This document shows positions 24,040-35,700 of a DNA stretch of 64,000 bases, in pieces. Both the position numbers and the translations under genes were made by a program. A model generated the notes under the pieces. The model was not told where the DNA came from. It worked only from the letters and a program-made list of their open reading frames with translations, and searched no databases. The DNA comes from Solanum dulcamara (taxonomy: Eukaryota; Streptophyta; Magnoliopsida; Solanales; Solanaceae). Every line of letters begins with the position of its first letter. Position 1 is the stretch's first letter. The DNA lies in the NCBI RefSeq assembly GCF_947179165.1, contig NC_077245.1:22729740-22793739 (forward strand), given 5' to 3'.

Positions 24040-26194
24040 TGTCACGCCTCGAGAGGGTACCCTAGGCGTGGCCGGCACTCAGAAACCATTTCTGACTTCT
24101 GAGAGAACCACTTGGTCTCATTTCTTATTTATTCATGAGCGGAAGACTTAAGAATACTAATGTGGGCTTGTCATAATCAAAGGAAAAATAGATAATTATT
24201 AGAAGAAGTAGTTTCTAAGGAGAACTACTCCGATTACATCATCAGACTCTGTCTATGAAGCCTCTAATACTCTTAGATGGTGCCAATGACATGTCCATGG
24301 CTACCTCAAAAGAAACATCACATTCAACAATAATAAAAGGATAAGGAGTTCCTTCGAATACAAGAAGGACTCACCAAATAGCTGAAAAGAAATGATCTTC
24401 AACGATGCGCCTGTTGAGGATCTCTAACACCTGTATCTGCATCATAAAACGATGCAGGTCGAATGACGTCAGTACGTGGAATGTACGAGTATGTAAAATG
24501 GCAGGAAGGTAAGGATAGATATCAAGATACTCCTCTCAATAAAACTCAGCTCAGAACTCAACATCATCTCAACATGAATATGTAATGCAAGTTTAAAATA
24601 TAATAATAAAAATAATAGTAATAAGCAATGCTTACTCAGTTGGGAGTTTCTCTAACCGACAACCATCACTTATGAGCTAGCGATGATACAACGAAGCGAT
24701 GTTGTTGCCACATCCATCCAATACCTTGCCAGGGTAAAGGACATCACCATCTTGGATCCATTCATCAAAGTCCTCTTTTTGGGACTTAAGAGGCATAGCC
24801 TCCATCCTACGCTGGCTACGTAGTTCTGGGGTTTGACTCAATTAAACTCTTACCCAACTCGGTGCTCAATACTACTCCCAAAATATGTGCTCATATTAAA
24901 CTCATCATCTAGTCTCATTGGACTTTAATTTAAATCATCAAACTCATCTCATTTCATGTTCATCAATCATTATACTTCCAAAAACATCATTTACATCTCA
25001 TCAAAACATCTTGATCAAAATATCATTTTCTCAAATTCATTCAAATTCAACTCTTTTACTCTTTCAAAACTCAATAAAATACATATATAGTATTAATTCA
25101 TATAACTCTCTTTTTATCAATAAAAATAATAAAAAGCCAACATCTTTACTCAAAACATATGTAAAAATATTCATGAACATCAAATCAATTAGAATTCATG
25201 GGAAAGTAGCCATGAACAATAATTCCAATAATATGAGAGATAACAATAATAATAATATTAATGCATAAATATATCAAACTCAATAGAAGAAGAATTAATT
25301 CATCTAGAATTCAAGATTTGAATAAAACTCAACTATAACTCAATTATAATAAATTTAAATATTGGGCGCATGGACGAACTCAATCCAATGCTATGAAAGC
25401 CTTACATACCTTAAATCCGAAGGTTTACTCCGAATTGGAATACTCTTGGATCCCTAGCCTTTTCTTCTCGCCGGAGCGTTTTGTGTACTACCCGGAGTAT
25501 AAGAATAACCGGAGTAGTATTTTTATACTACTAAAACTAAAACTATATTTGAGAAGAAGTATATAGAGAGAAGAAATGCTTAGTAAAGCTTGATAAATAA
25601 AATGAGGAAATAAGGTGGGTATTTATAGGTGGGAAAGAGGGACCTAACAATAAATAAAATAATTATAAAGAAAAATCTGAAAATTTAATGGAATATATTG
25701 ATGTCATGGATGATGTTAAATGGAGGACAATTTATGTCATGCATGATGTCAAATGCATCTAGATGTTTCCATGGTAGGTAAGATGAGTTCTTTTTAACAG
25801 AATACTCATTTTTGAAGCTACGTTTGAATAAGATAAATTCCTTATTAGGATTTGGTTTCTTCATAAGAATTGTAGATATGGAAGTCTAGTTTCATATCGT
25901 TCAAGAATCAACCAATTTGGAGCAACCTACAGTGAGATATGAATTTTCTTCTATCAACACTCAATTTCGTCACAGCACTATATCTTGCAAAGATTAATTT
26001 ATTTGACCTACTTATACTCCGAATTTGAAGTTATGTTCTTCATGAAAGTTGTAGGTAAGGATGTTGTGATTACCCAGAAATTTGAATCACCTAATTTGGA
26101 CTAACCTATGAAAAGTTATGCCCAAAATACAGAGGCTGTATTATTTTTGTCGAGAATTGAAATACCGACATACAACATTTTAGGGGTTGTTACA
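24040..26194 (-). repeat. Solo gypsy LTR in the hAT element
   Basis: The plus strand begins TGTCACGCCTCGAG and ends GGGGTTGTTACA; read on the minus strand this is TGTAACAACCCC to GGCGTGACA, the usual orientation for these LTRs. A perfect 5-bp duplication, AAGTC, flanks it (24035-24039 and 26195-26199). No internal sequence or second LTR is present, so it is a solo LTR left by recombination. It belongs to the same family as the solo LTR at 43816-46214. An Asn-rich open frame at 24918-25268 is inside it and is not a gene. Confidence 0.9.
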
Positions 26195-26329
26195 AAGTCT
26201 TTGCATTTCTTTTTTTTTTTCCGTACAAATTTTATATGATTCAATTAAATAATTATTTTTATTTTACATAATCATCTAAGAAAAATTAAATTTGTAGTCA
26301 CTACAAGATTTCAATATTTGAAAAATATT

Positions 26330-27480
26330 ATTATAATAAATAGTATATTATGAGTATATTTGTTATAGATTGTAAGTATATATAATATATAATGTAAGTA
26401 ATAGATAGTATATTAGATATACATTGTAAGTATATATAATATATAATGTAAGCAATAGATTGTATATTGTTAGTATATTAGATATACATTGTAAGTATAT
26501 ATAATATATAATGTAAGTAATAGATTGTATATTGTGGTATATTAGATATACATTGTAAGTATATGTAATATAATGTAAGTAATAGATAGTATATTGTCAG
26601 TATATTAAATATACATTGTAGGTATATATATTATAACATAAGTATATATATACTAATAGATAATATATTGTGAGTATATTAGATATACATTATAAGTATA
26701 TCACTATAATAGATAGTATAATGCTAGTATACTTCATATACATAGTATGTATATATAGTATAATGTAAGTATATACATACTAATAGATAGTATATTGTGA
26801 GTATATAGTGAGTATAATATTATAACATATAGTATATTATGAGTATATTAGATATACATTGTAAGTATATATAATATATAACATAAGTATATATATTCTA
26901 ATAGATAGTATATTGTGAGTATATTAGATATACATTGTAAGTATATATAATGTAAATATATCACTATACTAGATAGTATACTGTTAGTATACTTGATATA
27001 CATAATATGTATATATAGTATAATGTAAGTATATACATACTAATAGATAGTATATTATAAGTATATAGTGGGTATATTATTATAATAGATAGTATATTGT
27101 GAGTATATTAAATATAAATTATAAGTATATATAATATATAACATAAGTATATTATTATAATAGATAGTATATTGTGATTATATTAGATATACATTGTAAG
27201 TATATATAATGTACATATATCACTATAATAGATAGCATAATGTTAGTATACTTGATATACATAGTACATATATATAGTATAATGTAAGTATATACATACT
27301 AATAGATAGTATATTGCGAGTATATTTGATATACTTTGTAAGTATCTATATAATATATAATTAATTATATCACTATAATATATAGTATAATGTTAGTATA
27401 TTAGATATAGATTGTAAGTATATATATAATATATAATTAGTTATATCACTATAATAGATAGTATATTGTGAGTATATAAA
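26330..27480. repeat. AT-rich tandem array with self-complementary units
   Basis: About 1.15 kb built from variants of TAGATAGTATATTGTGAGTA, TTAGATATACATTGTAAGTA and TATATAATATATAATGTAAG. The first units repeat at about 65 bp (TAGATATACATTGTAAG recurs near 26414, 26478 and 26543); later units are longer and mixed. Much of it can fold on itself. It sits between the solo LTR and the right subterminal region of the hAT element, so it is part of that element's 3' non-coding region. Confidence 0.8.
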
Positions 27481-27799
27481 TTATTATTATTACTTCTAAA
27501 TTAACTAGATAACGATACACTATATTGCTGATTGACTCAAATTTTTGAATACATAAACGCCGAAAAAAATTAAGCCCAACGGGCAGGCCCAACTGGCCCA
27601 TCTCAATTTGGCCCATTAAGCCCTGACCTATACCCTTCATGGGTCATGGGCCAATTTTTTTTTACATTTTTCATTGTGGAGACCGAACCGGCCTGGCCCA
27701 TTAGGGGTCCAGTCTAACCCGGCCCTGTACTCCAGTGGCCCAAAAAAGAGGTGGGCCGATCTGACCCGGCGCGGCCCACTTAACACCCTTAATAATTAA

Positions 27800-28755
27800 G
27801 TTCAAGAAAAAGTAAGAAACTCAATAATGAAAAATCTTTATAAGCATACGATTGTCAAACTACAAAATACTTATGTGAAAACACCACAATACTAGAATTA
27901 AAGCATTTAGCCACTCATGATTCGATTACGAAGCAAAGAAGTCATGAATATGAATAATACATGTTCGACGGAAAATTAGAAGATAATGAAAACCTACGAA
28001 AAATAATATTGTTTTCCCTTTCTTTGCGTACTAGACTTGATGATCGCCAAAAAATTGTCGTATATATAGAGTTCCTGAAATTTTCAGGATGAAAATGCCT
28101 TTCATTAACCAACCTGTAAAATTTAGCCACTTCTTACACTACCGCCTCGCGATTCGCCTAGCTGGGCGCCTTGCGACATGCCATTTGGCCAATGACTATT
28201 TTTTCTTATAACAATTTGTAAGCTATTCGACAAACTTTCTGAGGAATCTGATAAGGCCTATAGTACATAGTTGATATTATTTCATGTGGTTATGCACTCT
28301 AGAATAAGAATTCATTTTTTTGAAAGATTCTAGTTTAATTTGGGATCTTAGGATATATTTGACTCTATGTGACAAACATATCAAGATAAAGAATAGGAAA
28401 GGGTTCTTAGATTTATTTGTGACTTCTAAGGAGTCGTATGAGGTGAAAATTTTATGTACGATTCTATAATAGCGATGGACACAGTGATGTTATCATCGAC
28501 TATGATTATCTAATAGTTCAAGTTATATGATATTTTGGGGTGAAATTTGTCGCGTCAACCCATCGGGTTTATCGTTTTTCGAATTTTCTCCGGCCGAGTG
28601 TGAAAGATTAAGTGTGTGTGGGTTGGGGGGGGGGGGAGAAAGATTTTTTTAGAAATGAAATTGTTCTTGTTTTTCTCCCATGCTTTCTGTTGGTTAACTT
28701 AGAGAAAGAGTGATGAGAATTAGTTAATTGTTCATAAGATTGAATCTTCAAATAG
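27800..28755. other. Intergenic stretch without recognised features
   Basis: AT-rich sequence following the hAT element. It includes a GC-richer patch near 28140-28180 and a run of about 14 G at 28623-28637. No coding signal is seen on either strand. Confidence 0.4.
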
Positions 28756-29956
28756 ACTTAATCTCCCAATTTCAATTGTTTATCATATCTATAAATCATT
28801 CTATTGTGAAACATAGGGAATGTGAATAGGAGGTGGCTGATCATATAAGGAGTGGTTGAGTGACTGAGTGGAAGGTGATATTGTACCAACATTCTACTAG
28901 GGACAAGTAGTTGTTCCAAACCTTTTGAATGTTTGAACAAAAATACCGCCCGCACAGTCCTATTGAGAACCTTTGTTTGATCATCTGTCTATAGGATGGT
29001 ACGTGTGGAGGTACTCAGTATTGTTACTCCTTTCATTGCAAACAAATCCTACTCATGAAAACTAGATCTCTATCACTAACAATTTTGCGAGGAGCTTTAA
29101 TTAACTTTGATCCAAGAAGAGTTAGAGTCAAACTATCCATATTTAGTGAGTTTGTCCACAACTACTAGAATATATATATACACACACATATATAGTTGTT
29201 TCTCCTCTTTAGACTTTGAAAGTCCATCTATAAAATTCATACTTATACTAGACCTTGGTATCTTCAGGGGTTGGTCGAGGCAAAGATAAGCAGAACTATC
29301 ATATTTTACTTCTTTGGCTGGTGACACACTGGCCACTGTCAGGTCTTCTGAAAGTCCTTTCAGTCCAGTAGAATAGACTTGATATTCTTTTGTAGGTGTT
29401 TCCTATCCTAGAGTGACTCACTACAGGCTACAACCTTCGTATGCCATATATAAATCATATCTTGTCTCAAAGCTGAGTCTTCTCCTACCAACTATCTAGC
29501 TTGCCCTTCGTTCTTTAGTTGTTGGTTTACAAAGATGAAGAATATGTTCGTTAATGCCTTTATCCTGATCTTTTATCCTGTTTAGGAGTTCCCTAATAGC
29601 AAGTTATGTTTCCCAACTGGACTTAATCTTCTCAAATAACTCAGTCACAATAAGAGTTAGCATCATCACAACTACTTCTCCCATCTGCATCCTAGATAAT
29701 GAATTTGTTATATTGTTCTCCCTCTTTATTTGTATTTAATCTCAAAGTGAAATTGAATTAGCTTGGCAATCACTTCGTTAGAAATCTTGTGTAGAGCTTT
29801 TGATCCTGTAGGATTTTCATAGCTTTTTTTATCAGCCCTCACTATGACTTTCCTCCCCATTAGGTATTGTACATGTGTCCATTTAGTGACAACCACGACA
29901 AGTGCAACTAACTCATTTGTTTTCTTTAACAAATAAACGTCTGAATCTGAATGCAC
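28756..29956 (-). pseudogene. Ty3/gypsy pol relic (RNase H and integrase)
   Basis: Read leftwards on the minus strand: 29956-29726 encodes an RNase H fragment (ELVALVVVVTKWTHV, LMGRKVIVRADKKS, IQFHFEIKYK). 29336-29133 encodes the start of the integrase core (ISMNFIDGLSKSKE, then ILVVVDKLTKYG). 29000-28760 encodes later integrase core in several frames (ECWYNITFHS and a TEVLNR-like stretch). The order is that of gypsy pol; the VVVDKLTKY version is typical of Reina-like or related chromoviruses, which is a tentative placement. A TA/CA microsatellite at 29160-29195 has expanded inside the integrase. Stops and frameshifts are frequent. No LTRs were found. Confidence 0.8.
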
Positions 29957-30924
29957 ATTTGAATGATTAAAATGTTGTTTTTAAATTTGAGAACTGAATG
30001 ATTAAGACTATTTATTTTTCAATATTTAAATATACATAATTTATTTCTATGTACATAATAAATACACAATTCAAATAAAAATTAATTAAAATTAAACTTT
30101 TTAATAAAATAAACTTATTATTTGATAAAAAATAAAACTCTGATGCTAGCTAATGATGGTAGAGATAGTTTGTATGTGGTGGTGGTGATGGTAATAGTTG
30201 TTTTTAATGGCTAGTAATGATGGTGGTGATAGTTGTGACGATGGAGGTAGTTGGTGTTGTGGTGACTGTCATAATGATGACGATTGGTAGTAGTGTCGGT
30301 GGTTGTAATGGTGAAGTTGATTGATGTTAGTAGTTGGTGGTGTTGATAGTACTGACTGAAGAATATATGGTAGTTGATGATGTGTTTGTGGTAGTTGATG
30401 ATGGTGCTAATTATTATGATGGACGTGGTTGGTAGTAGCGATTGACCACAGTGATGGTAGTGGCTGATAATGGAGGTGGCAACGATGGTGATGGTGATAA
30501 AAAAATGTATGGTAGTACTTGACGGTGGTGCTAATTGTGATGGAGGAATTTATTGGTAGTAGGAACTGACTGTAGTGGTGGTAGTGGTTGATAGTAGTGG
30601 TGGAGGTGGTAGCGGCTACATAGACGAGGTGGTGGTAACAATGGATATAATTATAATGATGAAGGAGGTAAGTGTGGTATCATCTGACATTAGTGGTTAT
30701 GAACGGTGGTTGTGATGACAGAGGTGGTTGGTGGTAGACGACGATAATTGTGGTTGACAATGGTAGTGGTGGTTGTGATGGTAGATGTGGTTAATGGTGG
30801 CGGCTAAAAATTGTGGATGGAGTGATGCTGAATATTATCCACACAAGAATACTTCTTAGTGATATTAAGACATCATTTATTTGCACTTAATGAAGGTCTG
30901 AATCTTAATCATTCAGATTCAGGC
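29939..30924. mobile_element. Possible small inverted-repeat element around a GGT array
   Basis: GTCTGAATCTGAATG at 29939-29953 is nearly the reverse complement of CATTCAGATTCAGGC at 30910-30924, and further copies of GGTCTGAATCTTAAT occur at 30895-30960. No target duplication could be recognised and no transposase is present, so the element status is uncertain. The left end abuts the gypsy RNase H relic. Confidence 0.35.
30140..30830. repeat. GGT/GAT-rich imperfect trinucleotide array
   Basis: About 700 bp of strand-asymmetric, G- and T-rich triplets (GGTGGTGGTGATGG, GTGGTAGTGGTTGAT and similar) with no fixed long period. The plus strand is strongly depleted of C. All frames contain stops, so it does not encode a glycine-rich protein. 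Confidence 0.8.
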
Positions 30925-32736
30925 CATTAAGTGTGTTTGATTTTTAGGTCTGAATCTTAATTATTCATATTCACCCCATTAAGTCAATTTATTTCTTTTT
31001 AAAGAAAAGCCTCTGAATGGATCTGAACGAATCAGATCTGTAGGAGAATCTTAACAACATTCAAACTTATTTAACACACTATGCAAAAAAGCACGTCGCC
31101 TTTCTCTCTCTCTGTTGTGCAACTTGTTCTCTCTCTCTCTCTCTTTATACAAACTTACTTCCTCTATTTTCGCGGCCATACATTAATTTTTCCTCTTGGA
31201 CTGATAAGTTTTCACAATCTTTACAAGTATTTTCTTATATTAATAATATTTTTTTGGTGTATTGATTTTTGTAAAGAACTCTTGTTGCAATAATATTATG
31301 GGTGTATTGATGTTTATCAAGAACTCAAAGTTTCTGGTTGAAAAAATAGTAGTCATGATTAAAAACAATAACTATGTATACATATTTGAGGTCTCCTATT
31401 AAAATTTATTTTAGGCCAATAATTTTATTGAAACACTCTGATTACCAAAAGCAAATACATTGAAGACTTCACCTCTACTCTTTTCAGATTTGCGGAGAAA
31501 CTTTTTTGAAGGTTATACTGCAACGGGAGTTCATTGCTAGAGTCCAAGTTGTTCTTTTTCCCATTCTAGTGTCTCTCCTATATCTACTACTATAGATATA
31601 ACTACCCCCGATAGAGTTGAGGATCTAGTCAGTGACAAAAATGATAGAGCACTTGATAATTCTCCATCCCAATCTATAGTTTTGGCTGAAGAAAAGTTTA
31701 GAGGAAGAAAAAAAAATCTCTTCTTCTCAATTGAAAATTGATGAGAAAATGAGTACTGCATTAGAGTTATTAATTAAAAAAATATAATGCATCTAACTTT
31801 GAAGAATCTAAAGAAAAATTAGATGGACTTGGAAATAACCATTATACAATACATCTATTAGTATATTTTGTGAAAGTGACCGCTACAAAAAAATATGGAT
31901 GATGCTAGAACTTCACAAGTTAGAGAATTGGATTAAGGTCATCGAAAAAAAATAATTTTTCTTATTAGCTTAGGCGTTGATGATGTGAAACCTTCTTTAT
32001 TATTTTTTGGCTAGTATCTATCATTCTTATTTAATTTTTTGATATTATATTATGCCTATGAAATCTTTTTTATTCGTGATATATTTTTTTATAAAAATAT
32101 ATTTATGTTGAATTCTTAAAAAATTACGTTACAATAATTTTTATATTGATATATAATTTTTATTTGCATATTATAGAAATTATTTTTTTAATCAAATATA
32201 AATATTTGAAATATTATTTTTTATTAAAAAATAATACTTTTTTGTGAAATGAAAATTTTACAATATTTTATTAATATAATGTTTAATTTCATATGACAAT
32301 TGAAAAAACAAACCGTGTTAATCAGTGGCTTACTGACAAACCTTTATTGAGGTAACCTATATATTTCATCAATTACAACTCCATTCCATGATCACAAGAA
32401 TAAAAATAGAAGAATTGATAGGCAAAGCTAACACATAAGTAGAAGCTTTGAGAGAGAGGAAAAAAAAATACGCCCAGGTAACCTTTTTGGCGTCCTAACT
32501 GGAAAGTCCATGCATTCTGATTGGATATTGTTGAAGAAATTGCGTGGCGCCAATGTATTCTCTCTTTATGTACAGTACAACAACTCTTCAATAGTGCGTG
32601 CTATGCACGTTCGTTCTGACTACCCCCAAAACTCACATTAAACATTTCAAAAAGTCTTCTCTTCTCTCCCTTTGAAAGTAAGAACAAAATCTCAAATCTC
32701 AAGTCACATCTCCGATTCCGTCAGTACAAACAAAGC
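30925..32736. other. Upstream region of the p24 gene
   Basis: Positions 31085-31150 carry a CT microsatellite. Plus-strand positions 31640-31935 show a broken reading (MSTALELLIKKYNASNFEES, then further in KKYMDDARTSQVRELD) that could be the C-terminal end of a Harbinger Myb-like accessory protein; this is weak. Positions 31960-32330 are very AT-rich. The last 100 bp before the p24 start are pyrimidine-rich (TCTTCTCTTCTCTCCCTTT at 32656-32674) with no convincing TATA box, so the p24 promoter may be of the pyrimidine-patch type. Confidence 0.45.
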
Positions 32737-35700
32737 ATGGAACTCTGTAAACTTTTTCTTCTGTTGTTGACGGTGATGACGGTGGCGGATGCGATATGGA
32801 TCGAATTGCCGACTTCGGGGACCAAGTGTTTGTCAGAAGATATCCATTCTAACGTCGTCGTTTTGGCTGATTACAGCGTAATCGGTGACGAAGAGCACGC
32901 CCAAGCTAATGTTGTCCCCACCATCTCCGTCAAGGTAAGACGCCAATGCTTATGCTCTAATTTTAGCTTATTCATGCTAAGAAAAATTTGATATTGTGAG
33001 ATGTATAATAGCTGAAGGATGTATACATCCGATTGACCAACTTTCACTTTGTTATTGCATTTGAGGTGAACTAGGTGAATTATTTTTAAATTTTGAATTG
33101 ATAATGCAAGTTAGAGAATGAAACTTATATTATTGAAACCAATGTTATGAATTATATCTAAGAGAAATATTGTTTTTTCCAAATTTTCAAAGTTATGTTA
33201 CTACATGATACATATTAGAATTTCTTACGCAAAAGGAGTTTGTTTGCAAAATAGTTAATATCACATAAATAGAGATAGACGAATAGACTTTAATCCATAT
33301 CAACAAAGTAACAAGATTAGCTAAGTCTCAACTACTAAGGTAGACACTGACATAGTTGGTTTATCCTTCAACACTCCAATACTTACTTTTAGTCTTTGTC
33401 ATGGCGAGACTGTGTTGAATTTATAGTGTGTTTTGTGTGCCACTTTAGTTCTTAAGAATTAAGATTGACTTGTGTATTCTATAGTTAAATAAGTTTTTTC
33501 TTAAGGTGGAAGGCACTAATTGGTTCTCTCGTGGATATAGTGAATCATAAAGTTAGCTCAAACTATTTCCTCAACTATATACTATAGTAAAGATGGCATC
33601 AACTTTATTCCGGGAAATAAACAAGATCATCTGTTTTTGTGCTTACTCCAATTTGCTTAATATAAAGACAAGGTTGCAAGTTGGTTTCTTTGAGGAAGAT
33701 CATGCTTGTATATTTTGAAGTTGGGAAAAAGTTATGCTACCGTACATAGAAGTTCAATATAGATCTACTTTTAGAAGCCTCACCTGTCCAAATACTACTT
33801 TGGAGCCCATTTTGGATTGATTTGTTTTAGGTGCTTTTAAGCACTTTTGTAGTGTTTGGTAAAATAAAAAAGTGCTTTTAAGACCTTGTTTTTAAGCAAA
33901 AATAACAAAAATAAGTCAAAAGTCCATCCAACAGGCTCTAATCAATTTATCCCGTAACTAGCATCTTTTAAAGCATAGATGCTTTTTCGTCATTCTAAAA
34001 TCAAATTCTATGAGACATTTCATTGATTCAACAATAGAGCCAAAGAAAAAGACATGCCTTCAAAAAAAGATGTTAAGAATCTGAGAAGCTAGTCAGAGAG
34101 AGAGGGATAGATTGCTTTGTGACTAACACTAGAGATCTATTACAAAATAATTGTTATAATATTTTGAGAAAAGACATAAACACATCATTGAAATTGTCCC
34201 ATTTTTTCAAAAAAACACCTTAACTTTGTGGGCGTCCTATTACCCCACAAAACTATTGAAAACCTTTGTAAATGGACCATTTTAACCCATTTTGGCATCT
34301 GTGGAGACGCGCGTGATGCTCACCTCACCCTTTTAATTAATTTAATTTAATTAAAACTCACACCCGACCCGAATCGTTTGAAAATGAAGAGTCTTTCTCT
34401 TTCTTTTCATTTTCATTTTCATTCTCTTTCTTAGTTCTTAGGTTGTCTCTTTGATTTCCAAGTTTGTTCGAAGATTGCTGCAATTTCCACTTTTCTTGGT
34501 CAAAATTATTGAAGTTCTAGCTGAGTAAACAAATGCAAAAGCTATTAACCCTAGCATCGCTGCTAGACCGGCAAATAAGTACAATGCCGGAGAATGCCGC
34601 GGCGATGTCTGAAAACTCTCCGCCAGCGAAAATGTAGTTTTTACGGTTGATTCTACTGGTTCCATTGTTGACGGAGTAGCAATAAAGGTTCTCACAGTTC
34701 TCAGTTTTTTTCCTCAATTTTTTTTCTTTTCTTCTTAGATTGAGAAATAAAAGAGATGGTGTATGTGTATTTATAACTAGTTGTAAAAATGGAATAAAAG
34801 GTTTTGTTCGTCATAATTTTTAAGAGGGAATACACAATATTTTATACTAATCTTTCTCTTTTGTGCAGAATATAGAATTTCCCTATTTTCTATTTTTAAA
34901 AAATTGATTTTCTTTATGAAATTTCATCTAATTTTTTTTATTAATATTAAGTTCATTTTTAATTCCTGATTACTTGTAGTTATATTTGAGGTGATTTCAA
35001 AACCTAAACACGAAATATATCTTGATTTCTCAAATTTAAAAGAAATTAAGAAGAAATTATGCCTTTTCGGACAATAAATTAACTTTTCAGATAATAAATT
35101 AAATCAAATTCTTACCTTTTGAGCTGATTTCATTAGAGAGAGTACAAAAATGGCCTCATCAGCTCTTTTTAGAATTTGGGGAAGAAGGTGTATTTAATAG
35201 AGAAAAGGAATGAAATGTGGCGCTTTTTTATTGGTTTTGGGAAGAAAAAAAGAGCCTCATGCGCGTTAGCTGCGTGTTGATAGATGCCGGGCCAAAATGG
35301 GTCGAAATGGTTCATTTACAAAGGTTTTAAATAGTTTTGTGGGGTAATAGGACGCCCGCAAAGTTAAGGTGTCTTTTTGAAAAAATTGGACAAATTCAGT
35401 GGTGTGTTTATGTCTTTTTCTAATATTTTTAACAGTTATTTACAGTTTCTTAGCATTATTTCCATGCATGACATGTGTAGACAATTTTTTTTTCGAGGTC
35501 AATTAAGGATGAAATGTTTCATGCTAATACTATAGTTCAACACCGCTTTATCGGGAAAAAGAAAACATTGTAGTTTAACACTTATATTCGACAATTTACT
35601 TGATCTATTACTGGTTGTTTGGTACGGAGGATGAGAGAGACAAAATTATCATATGGATTGGAATATCCCATGGGATTGGTTATTCCATCATATACATGGG

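Larger units (their letters stand above)
20884..27791 (+). mobile_element. hAT DNA transposon (BED-type), with nested solo LTR
   Basis: The left end is TAAAACTGTCAAATGGGCC; the right end, reverse-complemented, is TAAGGGTGTTAAGTGGGCC, matching at 14 of 19 positions. A perfect 8-bp duplication, ATAATTAA, flanks it (20876-20883 and 27792-27799), which is diagnostic for hAT. The subterminal 150-250 bp on each side are rich in GGCCC/GGGCC words (20896-21080 and 27560-27780), probable transposase-binding regions. The transposase relic lies at 21551-23955. A solo LTR (24040-26194) was inserted later, and an AT-rich array fills 26330-27480. Without the LTR the element is about 4.75 kb. Confidence 0.9.

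Noticed and set aside
24918..25268. Asn-rich 116-codon frame
   Set aside because: Inside a solo LTR; low-complexity AAT/AAC runs, no start context or domain.
30140..30830. Possible glycine-rich protein gene in the GGT array
   Set aside because: Every frame is broken by stops and there is no start or splice structure.
33803..33938. Possible exon or regulatory gene inside intron 1 of p24
   Set aside because: Inverted-repeat ends and lack of coding frame indicate a MITE.
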